From NCBI GenBank assembly GCA_964643895.1, contig CAZXUE010000032.1:1-6973 (forward strand): a DNA stretch of 6,973 bases, in the 5' to 3' direction. How positions within the stretch are numbered: the stretch's first letter is position 1; every line of letters starts with the position of its first letter. The DNA comes from UBA7683 sp964643895 (GTDB lineage: Bacteria > Patescibacteriota > Saccharimonadia > Saccharimonadales > UBA7683). Shown in pieces: positions 4,660-6,973 of the stretch. The translations under genes and the position numbers were made by a program. The notes beneath the pieces were generated by a model. It did no database searches. It saw only the letters and a program-made list of their open reading frames with translations, and was not told the DNA's origin.

Positions 4660-6573
4660 ATGCCCGCAGCCATTGCATTAATTCTCCGGTCAGCAGTTCA
4701 GTTTGCTATCACGCTTGGTGTTTTGGAGGCGGCAGACTGGGTTCTTATTCCGGCACTCAAGAAGGCTGTTCAGTGGTACATGGTAAATAATGGTTACACT
4801 GAGGAACAGGCGAAAGACAGTGTGGCCAATGACGTTATAGAAATTGCCGCCACGCTTGGTGTTGGTATCGCTACCTTGCGAACAAAGCTGCCTACTAAGG
4901 CAGCGGAATATCTTGGCTTTACAAGTAAAGGTTGGGCCAAGCGTGGAGTGTTTGCAGCGGTTGTCACGAAGACCGCGCCCGTTGCGGTTGTAGCCCCGAA
5001 ACTTGGTGTGCTGCCTATCATTGGCGCGAAGACCGCCGCCGAAGAAACTGTAGCTAAAGCAATCGTGACAAAGGGAGGATTTAAATATTTTCACGATACA
5101 GCTTTAAAGTATCTTGGTATCGGTTTACTTGCGGCCATGGTGGTTGGTAACTGGATTGACTTCGGAAACTGGGGGCAAGGTGCATACCAAGGCACTTTTC
5201 AAAGAATTTTTGCTAAGGTTTCAGGCGGTTTATTAGTACCAGACGCAGACTATAGAGAATCACTAACTGTCAGTTCAGAAGTTTTTGACAAGGTTTTTAA
5301 TACTTACAAACTCGAAGGTGCCACGCACATCAATGACCCTTTCAAGGGTCAGACTGTTGAATTTACGCGTGACAACCTTTTAGATTTGACTGATAAAGTC
5401 GGCGCGAAGCTGCTTAATACAAAAGGAAAAGCAGGCACCGCAGACGTACTTTTCGCCACACAAACAATGATTGTTTTTACTGGTATTTCTGGTGGTGGCT
5501 CACTCGGATATGTCGGAAATGCACAAGTGGGTTTATCCACAGGTACAGGAAGTACCACAACAACACCGAAAATCTTTACTGGCATTGTCTCGCAAGGCGT
5601 CATTGGTCGTGGTCTTGAGTTCATACCAAGACAAGACGACCTTATTGAGTCACTTACCGAGCTTCAAACGGCGGCTGCAAATAATCTCACTCCTTTTTTG
5701 CAGTCGTTGCTTGGTAAGATTGTATATGAAGTAAAGATTGTGCCGTCAGTCATAACCAAAGATGGATTTAAACAGTCGGGGACTGTTCAACAGGTTCGCA
5801 GTGGCACAAACAAAGATGGCTCACCGAAATACAAAACTGTCGTAAACAAGTTCGCGCAGTTGACTTTGTATATAATGACAGACAAAGGTGTGCGCTCAAA
5901 AATAACCACAATTACTCTTGGCCCTACCGATAGCACTAAATTCTTCGTTGGCCCGAATGAAATTAGATCTATCGAGGCCGCAATTCCGGGGCTTGTTTTC
6001 ACAAAAGACATTAATGAAATTACTGGTATCGAAACCATTAATTCTGTCACTGTGTCCACTCCGGCGACTGCAGGTGGTACCCCTACCCCCGAGCAGCAGA
6101 CTGGTTCAGTCGTGACTTCGGCTACGCCTGTTTCAACACAGGCCCCCGGCGCTACGGTTCCGGGGCTTAATGCCTTGACGCTGTTTGACTGGTTTGCCGC
6201 CCGAGGGCAGGAGGTGCCACCAATGTCTGAGCGGGCTATCGTCTACGAGGCCGCCGAGCTTGGAAATATGAAATATTACACCGGCACGAGTGAACAAAAT
6301 ACCAAGCTATTGGCTTGGTATAAAAAGCGTGCGCTTGAATCAGAGGTTGACCGTTTACAGAAGTTACAAAAAGAGCGCACCGCGGCTCAGACAAAAGAAA
6401 GCGCAAGCGCTAAGAGTTCAACAAAGGCCACACAGGAGAAAGAAAGCGCAAGCGCTAAGAGTTCAAGTAAGGTGGCCGAGCCGAAGAAGGTTACTCGAAT
6501 TTATACCACTACAGGCGGAGAACGTGTCACAAAGTACAGTGACGGGAGCGAAACGCGTGCTAAGGTTAAATAA
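4660..6573 (+). CDS. Large membrane-associated protein with low-complexity C-terminus (637 aa)
   Basis: No family is recognised for the full length. A hydrophobic N-terminal segment (about 4-32) ends in a short helix; a second membrane-like segment lies at about 150-165 (KYLGIGLLAAMVVGNWIDF), and 96-123 is Val/Ala-rich. Residues 200-465 look like a mixed alpha/beta or beta-rich domain, with SGGGSLGY and a Thr/Gly-rich linker near 276-303. A Pro/Thr/Ser-rich linker (465-500) leads to a short module at 505-560 (LFDWFAARGQEVPP...YTGTSEQNTKLL), which I recall as a recurring C-terminal element in phage wall-associated proteins. A charged coiled-coil-like tail follows, with two KESASAKSS repeats (579-587 and 594-602) and a final YTTTGGERVTKYSDGSE hairpin-like end. 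It starts 13 nt after the nuclease gene. It could be a membrane or vertex protein, a cell-wall-facing entry device, or a surface adhesin (inference). Confidence 0.7.
   Translation: MPAAIALILRSAVQFAITLGVLEAADWVLIPALKKAVQWYMVNNGYTEEQAKDSVANDVIEIAATLGVGIATLRTKLPTKAAEYLGFTSKGWAKRGVFAAVVTKTAPVAVVAPKLGVLPIIGAKTAAEETVAKAIVTKGGFKYFHDTALKYLGIGLLAAMVVGNWIDFGNWGQGAYQGTFQRIFAKVSGGLLVPDADYRESLTVSSEVFDKVFNTYKLEGATHINDPFKGQTVEFTRDNLLDLTDKVGAKLLNTKGKAGTADVLFATQTMIVFTGISGGGSLGYVGNAQVGLSTGTGSTTTTPKIFTGIVSQGVIGRGLEFIPRQDDLIESLTELQTAAANNLTPFLQSLLGKIVYEVKIVPSVITKDGFKQSGTVQQVRSGTNKDGSPKYKTVVNKFAQLTLYIMTDKGVRSKITTITLGPTDSTKFFVGPNEIRSIEAAIPGLVFTKDINEITGIETINSVTVSTPATAGGTPTPEQQTGSVVTSATPVSTQAPGATVPGLNALTLFDWFAARGQEVPPMSERAIVYEAAELGNMKYYTGTSEQNTKLLAWYKKRALESEVDRLQKLQKERTAAQTKESASAKSSTKATQEKESASAKSSSKVAEPKKVTRIYTTTGGERVTKYSDGSETRAKVK
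6394..6466 (+). repeat. 28-bp exact direct repeat inside the large gene
   Basis: Two identical 28-bp copies at 6394-6421 and 6439-6466 are spaced by exactly 45 nt (15 codons), so they encode two in-frame KESASAKSS units. Each copy contains the palindrome AGCGC-AA-GCGCT. Exact identity at the DNA level, third positions included, points to recent tandem duplication or slippage. Confidence 0.85.
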
Positions 6574-6578
6574 AAATG

Positions 6579-6603
6579 TCTTCCGCTCTAACGAGACGGA
6601 AGA
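6579..6603 (+). terminator. Candidate intrinsic terminator after the large gene
   Basis: TCTTCCG-CTC (6579-6588) pairs with GAG-A-CGGAAGA (6593-6603) around a TAAC loop, giving a 10-bp stem with one bulged A, starting 5 nt after the stop codon. An A-run precedes it and ATTTGTT follows, a weak T-tract. The position fits the end of the rightward transcript, but the poor T-run keeps confidence moderate. Confidence 0.45.
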
Positions 6604-6636
6604 AATTTGTTACGCATTGATTGAAGGATTGAATGA

Positions 6637-6651
6637 GCCTGCGGAGCAGGC
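6637..6651. repeat. Perfect 6-bp hairpin with GGA loop
   Basis: GCCTGC (6637-6642) and GCAGGC (6646-6651) flank GGA. The downstream palindrome at 6943-6973 has the same C-GGA-G loop when read on the minus strand, suggesting a shared type of element. No T-run follows. Confidence 0.55.
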
Positions 6652-6695
6652 CTGAATAAAGGGGGGGGAAGGCCCGCGGCAGCGTGGGGTGCAGG

Positions 6696-6710
6696 GGCAA
6701 GGCCCTTGCC
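6696..6710. repeat. Perfect 6-bp inverted repeat in the GC island
   Basis: GGCAAG (6696-6701) and CTTGCC (6705-6710) flank GCC. It lies directly upstream of the first 14-bp direct repeat, within the GC-rich island. Confidence 0.5.
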
Positions 6711-6713
6711 GCG

Positions 6714-6752
6714 GCTGCCGTTAGGCGCCGCGCGAACCGCTGCCGTTAGGCG
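6714..6752 (+). repeat. Two 14-bp direct repeats with 25-nt period (iteron-like)
   Basis: GCTGCCGTTAGGCG occurs at 6714-6727 and again at 6739-6752, exactly identical and 25 nt apart. A partial inverted copy, CGGCAGC, lies upstream at 6677-6683. Short, spaced, same-orientation repeats in non-coding DNA resemble iterons or recombination-protein sites, but two copies are few and no Rep gene is in view. Confidence 0.5.
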
Positions 6753-6921
6753 TGCGAAAGAGTTCCGTTTACCCTTGATTTTTGAAATTGATTAGATAAA
6801 TGAGGGCTTTAAATAAGGTTTAAGGCGTCTTAAAATTGAAAGATGATGTACAGGCCATCTAAAAAGGGTGTGTGAGGCTGTTGGATTTTATCGACAATGA
6901 ATTTTATTAGACTGAATGTAA

Positions 6922-6950
6922 ATGATTAATCAAGCCCCTTGATTAATCAT
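6922..6950. repeat. Perfect 13-bp inverted repeat (hairpin 1 of the alternating pair)
   Basis: ATGATTAATCAAG (6922-6934) is the exact reverse complement of CTTGATTAATCAT (6938-6950), with a CCC loop. Its right arm shares bases 6943-6950 with the next palindrome, so the two hairpins cannot form in full at the same time. Confidence 0.85.
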
Positions 6951-6973
6951 GCGCGCTCCGCGCGCATGATTAA
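6943..6973. repeat. Perfect 14-bp palindrome ending at the window edge (hairpin 2)
   Basis: Bases 6943-6956 (TTAATCATGCGCGC) pair perfectly with 6960-6973 (GCGCGCATGATTAA) around a TCC loop. The inner half is alternating GC and the outer half is A/T-rich. The palindrome stops exactly at the last base of the window. It may be part of a REP-like array, a terminator for converging transcription, or a terminus or origin structure. Confidence 0.85.

Larger units (their letters stand above)
6604..6973. other. Non-coding right-end region with GC island and palindromes
   Basis: No credible gene is seen on either strand. The region splits into a short leader with a hairpin (6637-6651), a GC-rich island with repeats (about 6661-6755), an A/T-rich stretch with no feature I can name (6756-6920), and an array of long palindromes (6922-6973). 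The composition changes sharply at 6661 and again near 6755. It may be a second replication, packaging or recombination locus, or an insertion boundary. Confidence 0.4.

Noticed and set aside
5533..5541. Perfect TTATCCACA DnaA box inside the large gene
   Set aside because: It is isolated, lies in coding sequence and has no companion boxes nearby, so chance or codon context is the simplest explanation.
6290..6655. Plus-strand open frame overlapping the end of the large gene and running past it
   Set aside because: It is mostly an out-of-frame, Arg-rich shadow of the repeat tail. The short extension past 6573 runs through the terminator-like hairpin and has no start of its own.
6922..6973. CRISPR array from the repeated ATGATTAA motif
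   Set aside because: The copies alternate in orientation, are directly adjoining and have no spacer-sized unique segments or cas genes; they form nested palindromes instead.

Overview
The window looks like about 7 kb of a small bacterial virus, or of a provirus or phage-plasmid. It has two divergent gene blocks separated by a roughly 490-bp origin-like intergenic region. The evidence for a virus is a run of small virion-type proteins followed by a lysis pair: a holin-like membrane protein overlapping a TIGR02594/CHAP-type cysteine peptidoglycan hydrolase. No terminase, portal, packaging ATPase, tail tape measure, Rep or polymerase gene is present. The window is therefore either part of a larger genome or a minimal element with unrecognised equivalents.

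Layout. 1-907 (minus strand): an operon of AbrB/MazE-fold regulator, 38-aa single-pass membrane peptide, and ParB-family partition protein that runs off the left edge. 908-1401: non-coding, with two clusters of DnaA-box-like sites, poly-C tracts, an imperfect hairpin and a half-parS-like site. This is the best candidate replication origin and divergent promoter region. 1402-3456 (plus strand): five closely packed structural-type genes. They encode an Ala/Gly-rich protein with periodic aromatic-x-x-Gly-Val motifs, two tandem paralogous ~135-aa beta-rich proteins (candidate capsid or other virion subunits), a 97-aa small phage-type protein, and a 147-aa beta-rich protein with a fibre/spike-like N-terminus. 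3575-4197: holin-like protein and peptidoglycan hydrolase. 4221-4646: an orphan PD-(D/E)XK-like nuclease with its own TATAAT box. 4660-6573: a 637-aa protein with a hydrophobic, probably membrane-embedded N-terminal third and a low-complexity/coiled C-terminus, probably a virion or host-envelope protein. 6574-6973: non-coding, with a terminator-like hairpin, a GC-rich island with direct repeats and a G8 run, and an alternating pair of long palindromes ending exactly at the window edge.

Host. None of the genes has a clear Shine-Dalgarno sequence. Starts instead follow A/T-rich stretches, stops are mostly TAA/TAG, and two or three genes have a -10-like hexamer only 6-10 nt before ATG. This fits a host that does not depend on SD sequences, such as Patescibacteria (CPR) or Bacteroidota. 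The Bacteroidota -7 motif was not found, which slightly favours the former. The host is inference. The standard genetic code fits all genes.

Proposed working model (inference): AbrB and ParB control and partition an episomal or prophage form replicated from the DnaA-box region. The divergent rightward operon makes the virion, lyses the host, and supplies a large membrane-associated or cell-wall-facing protein.
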